Shown: positions 45,599 through 56,639 of the stretch, in pieces
Layout: each line of letters starts with the position of its first letter
Position numbering within the stretch: the stretch's first letter is position 1
Assembly: GCA_009733575.1 (NCBI GenBank)
Contig: ML769548.1
Location: forward strand, 85,945-149,944
DNA: 64,000 nt
Reading direction: 5' to 3'
Origin: Gymnopus androsaceus JB14
Lineage: Eukaryota; Basidiomycota; Agaricomycetes; Agaricales; Omphalotaceae
Translations under genes and position numbers: made by a program
Notes under the pieces: model-generated
The model's database searches: none
What the model was told of the DNA's origin: nothing
The model's input: the letters and a program-made list of their open reading frames with translations, nothing else

Positions 45599-48553
45599 TA
45601 ACCAAGTATTGATTGACCGGCTTGACCGCCTTGCCAGGTTGTCCACAAGTTGCCCACAAGTACGTTCCTGTACGTTCTACAAAATGTATAGTGTTTATAC
45701 AGTTTTTTATGTACATATATACTATCGTTACCCCAGAAGTGCAAAAAGGAATGTCACTGTAGAAAAAGTTTTGCAATTTTTGACGGATGGCTCTCGGATT
45801 TTGGGAGGCCATATTTAAGATGTCAGAGTGTTTTCTCGTCAACTTTGGCGATTTTTAAGAGACGTTTAAAAAGATACCAGAGGGAACCGATGAGACCCTT
45901 CGAAATGGCAGAGAAGTGCAATGAGCGCTTAACGGCAATTTAGCAGTGCCCGAAACTGCACTTTTTCACCTCTTCCGCTTGCGAAACGACAACCAGCCGT
46001 CGGACACCTTAATGGGTCGGCAGCACCAGTTTAATATATGTACTAAAGCTACTGTCAAAACCTTATACTTATATGTGCAGTATTTATGGCTCTAAAAATT
46101 GAGGATCTCGTGCAAACCTGAAAAAAGTTAGTCTCCCCTAGGCAGACTCGAATATACACCGACGATCCGTATATAGAGTCTGCTAGTTCCCACGGAGTCG
46201 TTGGCGGAGAACTGCTGGGCTTATGTAAAGAAACGCATGTGATGCATTTGACGCCCAAGTTTGCTTCCGCTTCTGCTGCTCCTCGCTATCCTCTACGACG
46301 TGTATAGATATATATATCGCGTCGATTCAATATAACTTCGATTATACTCTCATACAAGCAACGATGGAACAATTTGACCGCGAGAAAGCGTCACAGATAG
46401 CGGGAAATGGGGCAGAAGCGCCTCAAGCAATATTGTCAAATCCTTCTACAGGATATCAAGGTGCGTAGTGCTGCAGATATCTTATTTTAATCCCTGATAA
46501 TAATGATGTGCCTCCATTAGCCTTTCAGCCCAATTCTGTTGTCTGGGAGAATCAAATTAAATCAATGCAACCGCCGCGAAAACGAGGCTCAGCTATCCGG
46601 AAAAACTTGCCGCTGGCCATCCCGACAATTCCTTCGATACCTCTAATGCATCCGAATACATTCCTCAAACACCTTGCTACCTTCTTTTCTTCTTCCAAGT
46701 CCGATTACACCTACATGCCAGACCAGCAATTATTCTGCTGATATGGTCTCAGCATCTCCGGCCGCTGTAGACTTTTCTGAACCAGAAACTCGTTGTACTG
46801 CATTGGAGCCTAGTCTCTCTCATGCAGTTGCTTCATCTGGCTCGACTCGATCTGCGAATTTCACGCATGTCAGTCAATCTCGGATAACTAGTGCTGATCC
46901 AGATTTCTCTCACTCGCAATCTCCCGTTCACGCGCCAAAGAAAAGCAATTTGGAGCGTATTGATCAAGCCATGGATGTAATCCTTGACGAACTGGGTTAT
47001 AACTCCGTCGCTGAGTTTTTTTCATCTTACATCCAACAAATTCCTCGGGGTTCTTCTGAATCCTCCAGTAATTGACATCGTAACTCTGTACAGGCTTTTC
47101 TCCAGGGTAGAATGAAAGTAAAGCCTGTTGAGATTGTTGAACAGATGTATTGTCATCGATACAGCTACCCGTCATATAGATCTAGTCAATTTCATGAACG
47201 CGACCTTGCATTCTCTCTGGACACTGTTCCTGCATCCATTCACTATGCTTGGTGCTCCATATCTTCATGGGCTACTCAGCTTGTAGGAAACCGTGCTCGT
47301 CGATCTCTGGGACAGTTGATTCATGATCCTAAGGACCTAGCGCCAGATACAGCTCACATTTCAGCTCGTCTAGTGGCCTCGACAAATGAGAGGACGCGTG
47401 CCAAGGGTGTGAAAACGGTCACAAAGGAGGATATGATGTCGTTCAGGATTGCAGATCGTGCATGTCTATTCAAAACGCGTTCGCCGCTAGTTTGGTATCT
47501 AACTGAGTGTATGGCTGCACCTCAGAAGAAAGGAGTTCTTGTTGAACGAAAATGTCATAATCCATCTATAGTGAGTATCGCTATTGATATTAATATATAC
47601 ATACTCCTGACAAATTCTCTACAGATACAAGTCACGGCTATATCTTCATTTATTCTATCCAGGAATCAATATGCGAACAGTTACATGGCAATGCACATGG
47701 GTATATGGCACATTGCATGTGGATCTCATGTCGATGTGAGACACGCAGCTAGTCATCTGGCCATGAGTGTTCATGAGACGACTGCAAGGCAAGCTCTTGC
47801 AACCATGGCGGATACTTCGCTGGAGAATCTGCGCACTGAAGTTGGGCAGGGACAAAAGCGTTACCAAGTCCTGTACCGATTTGTTCTTGACAACATCCAG
47901 GAGTTCTTACGAGTGTGGGAGGGAGGTACTGGGCTTGAGAATTGTCTCATTTGTGGTACTGCTTGTACCACGATTGGTCTTGAAATGGCCGGAGACCTTC
48001 AGACCAGGATGGAACACGCAATTTTATGATAGAATTAATGATATTGGTGCCAAGTTCTGAGCGGAAAGTAATCTCAGACGGCATGGTATGGACGGAAGAA
48101 GCAAAATCGACATATAGAGCGAATAGACACTGTGGCAGTGCCTTTATCTTTACATAAGCAAATCAGTTGCGTCGCAACTGGGGCGCGGCTACAACAGGAC
48201 TAGAAAAATGTGTGATTTCGCACAAGTTCAAAATTCCTGAATTTTTTGCTTATACTTTTGGCTCAAATTAAGGAGACAGATGTCTTTGGAACATGTAGAA
48301 GACCTTACATTAATAGTTTGAAGAGCAGCCATTAGGAGCTGCAAGAGCTACAACCCATATATTGTGATTTATGCACTTCTGGGTGCTTTTGCACTACTGG
48401 GGTATTGATAGTAGTCTTTTACTGTATATAATGTATGTGGTAATCAGGTTGCAAAGAAAAGTGAGATAAATTGTGGCTTGTCAATTGACCTGCTTGTTTG
48501 GGTTGAACAAGCCGAAACAAGCCGAAACAAGCCGGTCAATCAATCCTTGGTTA
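45599..48553. mobile_element. 2,955 bp TIR element carrying a broken large-protein gene
   Basis: The left end TAACCAAGTATTGATTGACC continuing GGCTTG (45599-45624) matches the reverse complement of the right end (48528-48553) at 25 of 26 positions. The right subterminal region has three GGCTTGTTTC-type repeats. The only sizeable coding sequence inside is the gene at 46364. Fragments of the same ends lie at 7166 and about 11357. No clear TSD: the left neighbour is unit B tail and the right neighbour is another TIR element. Confidence 0.75.
46364..48029 (+). pseudogene. N-terminal half of a DUF6589-type Agaricomycete protein, disrupted
   Basis: Readable blocks: MEQFDREKASQIAGNGAEAP; intron 46460-46519; NLERIDQAMDVILDELGYNS, VAEFFSSYIQQIPRGSSES; in-frame TGA at 47073, then VQAFLQGRMKVKPVEIVEQM, RSLGQLIHDPKDLAPDTAHI, CLFKTRSPLVWYLTECMAAP; intron 47571-47624; SRNQYANSYMAMHMGIWHIA, CGSHVDVRHAASHLAMSVHE, YRFVLDNIQEFLRVWEGGTG. 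This order (LGYxSVxEF, ILxxRAPxxWxLL, RNxxxNxxA.xxGIWxxAxxSHVDV, VLDNIQxY) matches the N-terminal region of the large DUF6589-containing proteins of mushrooms as I recall them; the DUF6589 part itself is missing. A frame change near 46700 and the TGA show decay. Confidence 0.6.
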
Positions 48554-49587
48554 CAGTGGCCGACAAAATTGATGTCGTCCCCCGTGACCTACTGAATGGC
48601 TACTGAATAGCCTACTGAATTGGGGGGACGACAATTTTGTCGGAAAAATCTATTCAGCAACCCGCTTTCTCCGAGAAACCACGGGTTCCTCGGGAAACCC
48701 TCTCGAAAAAGTGACTTGAGGGTTTCTCTGATGACCGGCCGAAACAGGCACCCACTAGGAAGCGCCCAAGCGTACAGGAAAGAATTATTCATACAAAAAC
48801 CGCTATTTCAATAAATTCCAAGCTTTCAGACTCACAACTGCACAATCAAAGCTGGATTGGTCCAGCACTAAACAACTCGCAGTTGCGCATGAAGGTCCAT
48901 CAGAGGGTGGAGATGCAAGAAAAGGGCGATTCGGGCATGCGAAACCTGAGGGAGCGGACAAAAACGCGCGTCAGAACACGCGTGCTCGTTGTCCTCTGCT
49001 TCATGGTAAATGATAATGTATCTGCATTTTATGTAGTTATAAAGCCTATTGAACGCGTCGCCAAATTTCTTGCCGTGTTTACTTCCTAGAGGTGATGCAG
49101 ACAACATGCCCAATAACCCGAATTCGGAATCTGAGCAAACTGACAAACATCTGGCCATAGAGGAGCTTGGCAGCCTATGTATATGTGAAAGATGTGGTGC
49201 AGGAAGATGTGGCACAGAAAGAGCACAAGGTGTCGAGATTCCAGAAAGCTCGTTTACTTTCATTAGGATAACATCAAGTAGAAGAACACCGAAATGCACC
49301 TTTGGATTCAATTTTACCGGTCCGCTGCCTTGATTTGTCTACAAAGCTTTGAGGAGTGACAACAGAAGTTGATATTAGCTCAAAGATAAAAAGACCACCT
49401 AAGGGCCCGCCATTCAAAGTTTGAAGGTCTGCGCGATGTCGTTGAAGTTGGAGATCACACCAGCCGGTGATGGTGTTACTAAGCTGAGCCAGCACCCGGG
49501 TTCCTCAATAGTCAGGGTTTCTCCAAGGGGGGGTTTCTCTTAGAAAGGGGGTTTCCCAATAGATTTTTCCAATTTTGTTGGCCACTG
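48554..49587. mobile_element. Mariner-like TIR element, CAGTGGCC(G/A)ACAAAATTG, 1,034 bp
   Basis: The left end CAGTGGCCGACAAAATTG and right end (reverse complement CAGTGGCCAACAAAATTGG) are TIRs, with TA at 48552-48553 and 49588-49589. A hairpin (48559-48642: CCGACAAAATTG...CAATTTTGTCGG) repeats the terminal motif. No transposase recognised. Its left TA is also the terminal dinucleotide of the 2,955 bp element, so it inserted at that element's edge. Confidence 0.82.
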
Positions 49588-49739
49588 TAGCAATCGACAC
49601 AGCCAACCATTCAGTTGCTCCTCATTTCAATTCATTGACCTACGGGCCCACCAGAACTGAATTGCTCTCGTCACCTCAGGATTTTTGGAGGTGGCCTCCG
49701 ATGTCCGTTTTTCGAAACAGCTGTCAAGAGTGCAGTCTC

Positions 49740-50275
49740 CAGTGTTCTCATTAAGCCCTAAGTCTTAACTTAACTTAAGACTTAATATCCCCTTAAGCCT
49801 AACCCTTAGCTTGAATCAGTAAAAGTCCTAAGTCTTAATTAAGGGCGCTTAGCAAAATTCACGTGATAACTCAGTAGGCGCAGGGGCATCAAAATCTCTG
49901 AAAATATTTACAAGGTGACTATGGCTGACTTTGGAAAAATATAGAATGAATAATACAGAAAAAAACTCTGAAGATTGCACAAAGAATCATTGCCACTTTC
50001 TGTTTTTTTTTTGACATGATGCATGATTAAGAAATTGGTTGAAACAGCACATTATTTGGATGAGGCACTCAATAAAAGTGAGTTTGAGAGCTCTGGGGTA
50101 ATTACATGGAGTAGTATAGATCTTTTGGTGGTACCGTAATGCCTGAAGTGGTAATTTTTTGTAATTTTTTGCACCCTTAATTAACCCTTAAATAACACCC
50201 TTAAATTGCCCTTAATAAGGTTTAAGACCTTAGGATCAAAAAATTCCCTTAATAACCCCTTAGGTGAAAACACTG
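49740..50275. mobile_element. hAT-like MITE, TSD GCAGTCTC, 536 bp, in unit C
   Basis: Begins CAGTGTTCTCATTAAGCCC and ends GTGAAAACACTG. GCAGTCTC is duplicated exactly (49732-49739, 50276-50283). Units A and B show the uninterrupted site. It has CTTAAG/TTAAGGG-rich subterminal regions like the copies at 16131 and 58009. Confidence 0.92.
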
Positions 50276-50954
50276 GCAGTCTCACTGTGGACGATGATGC
50301 AATTTGCCTGCCGGCGTTCAATGTTCAGCTCGTGACCCATGCTTATAAGCAGGCGTGAGAGTCGGCACCGCGCCGCTAGGCGCTTATACTCCTCATCTCA
50401 TCTCCGACTCCCACTGCTGCTCGTCTGACAGTGATAGAATCGCCCGCCAAATCGATATATTTCTCGTCCCCCACCTTCCCATCCCTGGACTCGAGAAATT
50501 AACCAGCGTCAATCAGATTTCAGCCTTGTATCCGCGTGTATAGACATAGAGTGAGTGTTTGCTCACCCACGCGGGGCCAAGCTCCAGCCAAACCTCTTCC
50601 TTCCCTCCTTCCCTCCCTCCCTCCTTCCACCAGCTGCGCCATTCTCGTCTTTCATTGACCCGACAATATACCGGGATGACTCTGCGGAAAAACCACTTTT
50701 CACCATTTAGTACTTCCGTGTTCTATTCTCGTCAGCAGGCCCACTGCTCCAAAGACTTTCAGCGCGGTCAGTTGAGAAGGGATTGCCAAGGAAAGATATT
50801 GCTTCTCGCGAACTGCATGTCAGATATCATATGATGGCTCTACCTGACCGTCAGCAGAGCTGAGAGCATCAAGCGGCCCGTAACTCGTTCGCCGTGTCCA
50901 TGCAGTATAAAAGCATACAATGCGCGACCTTCTCGTCAACAATTCCTAGCAGAC

Positions 50955-52023
50955 ATGTTGTCACGATCAAAAGTATTCGCATTAGTAAGCCTTGCTGCTA
51001 CTGTCGCCGCTGCGCCGTGCGACATCTATGCTGAAGGCGGAACACCCTGTGTTGTTAGTTCGTTTTCATGATAATCCAAATGCTTGTCGAACTGAATTAT
51101 CCACTTTGTTAGGCCGCCCACGGTACAGTCCGTGCCCTGTTCAGCGCTTACGACGGTGCACTCTACCAGGTCCAACGTAGCTCCGACAATGCCGTGATGG
51201 ACATCGCGCCGCTATCCGCTGGTGGTGTTGCCAACGCGGCCTCCCAAGACTCCTTCTGCGCCGGCACTTCCTGCGTCATTTCCATTATTTACGATCAGTC
51301 CGGCCGCGCTAACCATCTAACCCGAGCTCCTGCTGGTGGCTTCAGCGGCCCAGGACCCAACGGCGCCGACAACTTGGCCTCCGCTACTGCCGCACCGATC
51401 CACCTGAACGGTCAAAAGGCATATGGTGTCTTCGTTGTACCCGGCGTCGGCTACCGTAATGACAACACCAACGGCATAGCTACAGGTGACGCCGCAGAGG
51501 GCTTGTACGCCGTCCTAGATGGAACCCACTTCAACGGTGCCTGCTGCTTCGACTACGGGAATGCTGAGAGGAGCGCTACCGATACCGGCAACGGCCACAT
51601 GGAGGCCATCTACTTTGGCAGCGCCACGACCTGGGTACCGGTTCTGGCAATGGTCCTTGGATCATGGCCGATCTCGAGAACGGTTTGTTCTCGGGCTTCA
51701 ATGTCAAACAAAATACTGCTGATCCCTCCATCACTTTCCGCTTCGTCACTGCGATGGTCAAGGGTCAACCAAACAATTGGGCGATCAGGGGCGGTAACGC
51801 TGCCACTGGCGCGCTGTCGACGTTTTACAACGGTGTGCGACCAAACGCGGCTGGCTACAACCCAATGAGCAAGGAAGGTGCCATCATTCTTGGTATTGGT
51901 GGAGACAATAGCAACGGCGCCGAGGGTACATTCTACGAGGGTGTCATGACTTCCGGTTTCCCATCTGACGCCACCGAGAACTCAGTGCAGGCCAACATCG
52001 TCGCCGCCAAATTTACTACGTGA
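50955..52023 (+). pseudogene. GH54 alpha-L-arabinofuranosidase, copy C, one-base frameshift
   Basis: Same two-exon structure (intron 51054-51112) and near-identical sequence to copy A, but the GGGG run of copy A (42187-42190, CCTGGGGTACC) is GGG here (51633-51635). The frame is lost after GSATTW and ends at 51868, removing both catalytic residues; the downstream frame continues intact to 52023. Either a recent pseudogene or a base-call error. Apart from this, the copy is as well conserved as A. Confidence 0.9.
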
Positions 52024-52599
52024 GGCAGTGGTGGTAGAGGCTTGTAAAGGTTTGGATCCTAGATCCTCCGTCTTTCTACGTACATTCGCGGTCACTCAAT
52101 GTGTAATTACGGTTGCATGCGCTCTGTTCCGTTTCGTCTCGTTCGTCTTGCTCTGTATACCCATCAATTGAACGCTGAAATCTATTCGAACCTATTGCTT
52201 CTCTTTGTCTTGGTATATGATCGTCAACCAAGTCAGCGTCGAATCTTCATCTTCAAACGTTGCTGTCAGGGCGAGTTCAGTCCCAAGCATCTGTCTGTTG
52301 AAGATTTACAAAAGTAGATACACTATATGGGAGGTATCTGAAATACGGTCTATATGATAAGTTTTCAAAAGGCTATATCTCAACCGGCCCTTAGAACGAG
52401 TTCAAGAATCAATTGGCGAGCTCAAAGCCGAGGAAGGTGGCACCGTTGGCAAACGGCGACCCAAGAAGAACAAAAACAAGAACGTCAGTAAGGTGAACAC
52501 AGCACACAAGATGTTGTTATCATCCTCACCGAATTATCAATGTTGGTCCCAGACCTCGCGTGAACGCGGGGAAGCCTTCACTTTTAGTGAACATCTCTG

Positions 52600-53510
52600 A
52601 ACCTGAATCTGGCACTTGGGTATGACGAGTATGCTGGGATCCTTACCGAGGAGGAGGTTGACTGATGCAGGCTGCCGCATTTTCGAGTATACTTCTACAT
52701 ACTTATACATTACTTATTTCAATAAAATGCATCGCACTTTCTTGACGTTCGGAATTGACGCGGCATCCGATTCCCATCGTAGTTTTTAGAGTAGACTGTC
52801 GGGTATTCGAGTCGTGGAGGGAGGCATACTTCAAGAAGCCAAACCTAAAGCTTCGGCAATGAGTGCAGCAGTTTCAGAGATGTAGTGAGAGATACTTTTC
52901 ATGTACAAGTACTTGAAAACAAAATCATGATTAACTCTAAACGACACTAACTTCCTTCCGAACCCAGACTTGGCCCAATGTGCCTTCCCGTAAGAAGAAG
53001 CGCATCGCAGGCGACTTCAGCTTCTGCACAACAATATCAAGGTTTTCATCATTAAGAACTTTAGTATGTTCCTGTTCATCATCTTCGTCGTCAGATTGCG
53101 GTTCCACCCCACCACACATCCATGCAATATCGCCAATGAATTATGCATGATGAAATATTTCTTCTCGATGTCAGGAATGTTCGGGTTCTGTCGCAGCCGA
53201 AGGGGCCTATCAATGAGCACACCTGGGAAAGAACACAGCTCGTTTCCATCACTGACAACGGTACGCAGAGCGGGAATAGGGCTTGCTTCTGGAGGTGTGT
53301 ATCTCCGTCGAATGAATATCTAGGTAAAATGGTCATTAATAGCACATGAAAAGAAAAAACGATGGTACTTCAGAATCATGGTTACTCCATTCGAGGTATA
53401 GTTGGAATGCCGCAAATAGTGAGTGTAGCTCCCACTGGAGTAAGAGTGCATTCTCAACGCAGTCGGCTTACCAGTCTTCCACTGTGATACCAGTGAGGAC
53501 GTATACAGGA
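52600..53510. pseudogene. Unit C copies of the ARG5,6 exon fragment and the HNH-like fragment
   Basis: 52600-52735 repeats the ARG5,6 last-exon fragment (plus strand, TGA at 52663-52665). 52940-53510 repeats the minus-strand HNH-like fragment. Both differ from unit A by a handful of bases. Confidence 0.75.
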
Positions 53511-53546
53511 TGGAAGAACTAATAGATTGTTAGAGCAAGCACAGTA

Positions 53547-54240
53547 CTATGGTACGCAGGGATATGCTTCCGATGCAGTTGGGGCACAATGAAAGAAGCT
53601 ATTAAAATTCTGAGTAGACAGATCGTTTTGGCTTACTTTAAAACCCCCAAATTGAGCTTCCTAGATTTTTTACGATTTTCCTCGTTGCGTCGGGCGCTGC
53701 CCGAGCAAAAACAAGGATATGCTGTTTTTTGATGGCTGTAGTCACCGTCCTGTCACGTAGCGGCAGAACCGGCAGTCTCACAGAACCGCCGATGACGCGC
53801 TCAGAATCGATGACGTTGTCAAAATCAGATTGTGTTGATCACTGCCGAGCGGAACGGCACAGTCGATTGTCACGCTCGAGCTCTCTCTTTACCGGTTCCT
53901 CTCTCCATCATGCTATTCTTCATATTTCCCTTAGAAATTTTAGATCTGACCTCTTATAATACTCACTTGGGCGTGTAGCACTTCACCCGCACTTTTGTAA
54001 TTCATTTTCTTGTGTTCCTGAATGTTTGATGGGTGTATGCAACTCTCTCCGCTCAATGTTTCTTTTAGTGTACTCATTTGTCTCAAGTATACCTTCCACA
54101 AAGTATCTGGCACTGACAAATACAATGTAAAGATGTTGTAAAATAATTGCAAAAGCTGCCCGATTACAGAGACTGGCTTCATCGAGCATTTTATATAAAA
54201 AAGCATATCCCTGTCCGCAGCATATCCCTGCGTACCATAG
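53547..54240. mobile_element. Tc1/mariner-type MITE, CTATGGTACGCAGGGATATG, 694 bp
   Basis: Perfect TIRs of 22 bp (CTATGGTACGCAGGGATATG continuing CT) with TA on both sides (53545-53546, 54241-54242). CAGCATATCCCTG is repeated at the right end. It shares CCCGAGCAAAAAC and GGATATGCTG with the element at 5382, in inverse orientation. It inserted at the end of GH54 unit C. Confidence 0.9.
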
Positions 54241-54242
54241 TA

Positions 54243-54580
54243 TATGTATGACAATTGTCGAACTGTTGTTCCCATGGAGAAAGGAAGGCCATGAGTTACC
54301 TCGAGGTGAGCCCGGCCCACCCCCCCGGGCCGTGGGTCTTCCATCTGCAATATTTCTGCGGGCGTATAATCATTCGCGTCCTTTACACGTGTGATTCCAG
54401 TCATTCGACAGTTCACGTCGCGTTCACAGGTCTAGACAGAGTGAGATCCAACATCAAGGACTTGGGACAGGCAATACCTGGGTAAACACTGCGTTTCTCC
54501 TTTGAGCTCCTGTACTCATTGACATCGACACAAACGATGAGGCTCGGGTCTTCGATCGTACTGCCCAAGCATCAGACACG
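54243..54580. other. Intergenic region
   Basis: No gene or repeat recognised. Confidence 0.35.
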
Positions 54581-55093
54581 CTAAGATGATTCACAAAAGA
54601 ACACACCAAGTTCCACTAAACTCATCAATTGCGATGCTAGTTCTTCTAATGTCCATCTTTGTTTGAAGATGAATTCATGAACAAACCGCTGTTTCTCGTG
54701 GGCAGGGTTATATGAGGGATCCGCGATGGGTGCTAGGCAGCTCCTGTCAACAGTGACACCAGCTCGAAGATAAAGTCGCGCTTTGCTCTGCCATAAAGGA
54801 ACCGGAGTATATCGGGATGGTGTAAGACGTTTTGGTGTGTACTTGAGAAAATCCCTGGAAAACGGATACTGGTCGATGTAATCCTCAGGCGGTAGGCTGC
54901 CAAGGTGTGCAGGTATGATAGGAGGATCAGGAACGGAAGGTACGTAGAGAGGGTTTTTTTCTTCTTCAAGGTAGGTAGGTAAACCGGCGGGGTCCTCAAG
55001 AGACGAAGGCAATGGTAGTGGCTGCGGCTGTAGAAGAAACTGCCGTAGTTCCTCCTTCAGTTCGGTCATCGTAGAATGAGAGACAGTTTTCAT
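54581..55093 (-). CDS. Hypothetical protein, 170 residues
   Basis: A single-exon ATG-initiated frame. It starts MKTVSHSTMTELKEELRQFL, then is Pro-rich (QPQPLPLPSSLEDPAGLPTY, VPSVPDPPIIPAHLGSLPPE) and ends in a more structured part (YTPVPLWQSKARLYLRAGVT, FVHEFIFKQRWTLEELASQL). No signal peptide and no known domain. Its length, composition and lack of shadowing by another gene suggest that it is real. Confidence 0.55.
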   Translation of the reverse strand: MKTVSHSTMTELKEELRQFLLQPQPLPLPSSLEDPAGLPTYLEEEKNPLYVPSVPDPPIIPAHLGSLPPEDYIDQYPFSRDFLKYTPKRLTPSRYTPVPLWQSKARLYLRAGVTVDRSCLAPIADPSYNPAHEKQRFVHEFIFKQRWTLEELASQLMSLVELGVFFCESS

Positions 55094-55461
55094 ATCTTAG
55101 CGCCGGCCCTCACGCTGGAGAAGCGTACATAAGAAATATAGGCGGATGGAAGATAGATAATCCTCACTAAATGTATCGGAACTCGTTGCGGGTTACTACT
55201 ATCTATGCACCAGTAATACAGAGAGAGAGAGAGAGGGAAATCGTATTCTGCACATTGGGCCCTTTTCAGGGCCCACGTCGTGCTGCTGATAGCTCCCTAC
55301 TAGTACATGCGTGTGTAGCGATAAAGTAACTAATGGTGAGTAGCAGAAGACCTTGAAGGGCCCTCACGTCCCCTCACATCGGCCCAGCCTATCCGAGGCT
55401 GTTTTTGGTGCTTGCTAAGTATAGGTAAGCTAAACGGTATTAGTGGAGACTCGGTTTGGTC
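55094..55461. other. Intergenic region with (GA)n tract
   Basis: A GAGAGAGAGAGAG run lies at 55221-55236. It is the upstream region of the 170-residue gene. Nothing else seen. Confidence 0.4.
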
Positions 55462-56028
55462 TAGGGCTCTTCACCGTACGTACCGTATACGGCACGGAGA
55501 ATTTTTTCGTATTTACGGACCAAATTTTTTGCCACGGTACGGTACGGGAAAAATACGGTCATATACGGAATACGGACGGTACCTTTAGGTCACGTGCTCT
55601 TAAGTACTCATCTGCAACGAAGACACCATGCAAAGTATTTATTTTGCATGTATCAAAGGTTTTAAGTGTTTAATACTTACTAGTAAGTGCTATAGTGACC
55701 AAGAACCATGAATAAGAGTCACGATATGCACGTGTGATAGTATGTGACATGAAGTGACCAGCTTAACACACATCTAGGACACCCCAAATAATAGTAGAAG
55801 TATTAAGGAGTGTTTATTTAGTAATATTCAAGCAATTTTAATCCTATTAAAATGCTCTCTATAGTAGGAGAGCTCCAGAAATCACACATTCCTTGTAAGT
55901 ACCATATACACTGTATTATGCTGTAATGGTACAGTTAAATATGGGACTCTTGAAGGGCTTATGGTACGGTACAGTTGGACACTGTACTGTCCGTACATTG
56001 TATGCTATGGATACAGTGAAGAGCCCTA
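55462..56028. mobile_element. hAT-like MITE, TAGGGCTCTTCAC, TSD GTTTGGTC, 567 bp
   Basis: Left end TAGGGCTCTTCACCGTACG; right end GTGAAGAGCCCTA. GTTTGGTC is duplicated exactly (55454-55461, 56029-56036). Subterminal regions are dense in TACGG/CGTAC motifs. Non-coding, so non-autonomous. Confidence 0.92.
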
Positions 56029-56042
56029 GTTTGGTCAGGTTA

Positions 56043-56639
56043 CATCAGCAAAACCTGGGTGTACTGGATAGCACTGGATAGCGCTATCCAGCACTCATAG
56101 CACTCATAGCAAGTTCCCCATCTATCCAGAACTATGGATTGCTATGGGGTGCTATGAGCTGCTATGGATTGCTATACTTACCGCAGGAACATCAGCTGTC
56201 AGATTCTATTCAATAGTAAATATATTACTTATTTGAATGGTTTTCCATTCCAATAGCTCCGAGCAGCCCGCCACTTGCTAGTAGTGTTGCTGCAATACAA
56301 GGAGATGGAGATGGTCTGCCAAAAGCATAAAATCCAAATAAATTCATATATTACTATGTTTGTAGTACCTAGGACAATAACAATGGCACTAGAACTAAAA
56401 CTACTTAGGATGACTATTTGTAAATTAGGTTGTTGAATGCCCACAGTTAAGATCGATAGTAAACTAAAGTGATGGGGAAGAATAAAGGCAAGTTGAACTT
56501 TGACAAGTCTGCATCGATTCTTATAGTGCTGGCAGGAGAGATCCGAGAGAATGACAGCTATCAAACAGTTGACAGCTGGCACAAATGCTCAGTGATCCCA
56601 TAGCAGCTCATAGCAGGCCATTATCCAGGTTTGCTGATG
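56043..56639. mobile_element. CATCAGC foldback element, 597 bp, sister of the 31420 element
   Basis: Starts CATCAGCAAAACCTGGGTGT and ends ATCCAGGTTTGCTGATG. TA flanks both sides. Arms consist of ATAGCACT/CATAGCA repeats. The interior matches that of 31420-32091 in reverse orientation. It lies 6 bp after the preceding hAT element's TSD. Confidence 0.87.

Larger units (their letters stand above)
49590..53527 (+). repeat. GH54 tandem unit C (complete, without the TAGGCCCCC element)
   Basis: Collinear with unit A from GCAATCGACACAGCCAACC to AATAGAT with a few substitutions and small gaps (for example about 70 bp missing upstream of the gene around 50595). It carries a hAT insertion instead of the TAGGCCCCC element and has a frameshifted GH54 gene. 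Confidence 0.88.

Noticed and set aside
48868..49333. Frames inside the mariner-like element (147 and 94 codons) as transposase
   Set aside because: No DDE/D motif or helix-turn-helix pattern is visible; the element is treated as non-autonomous.
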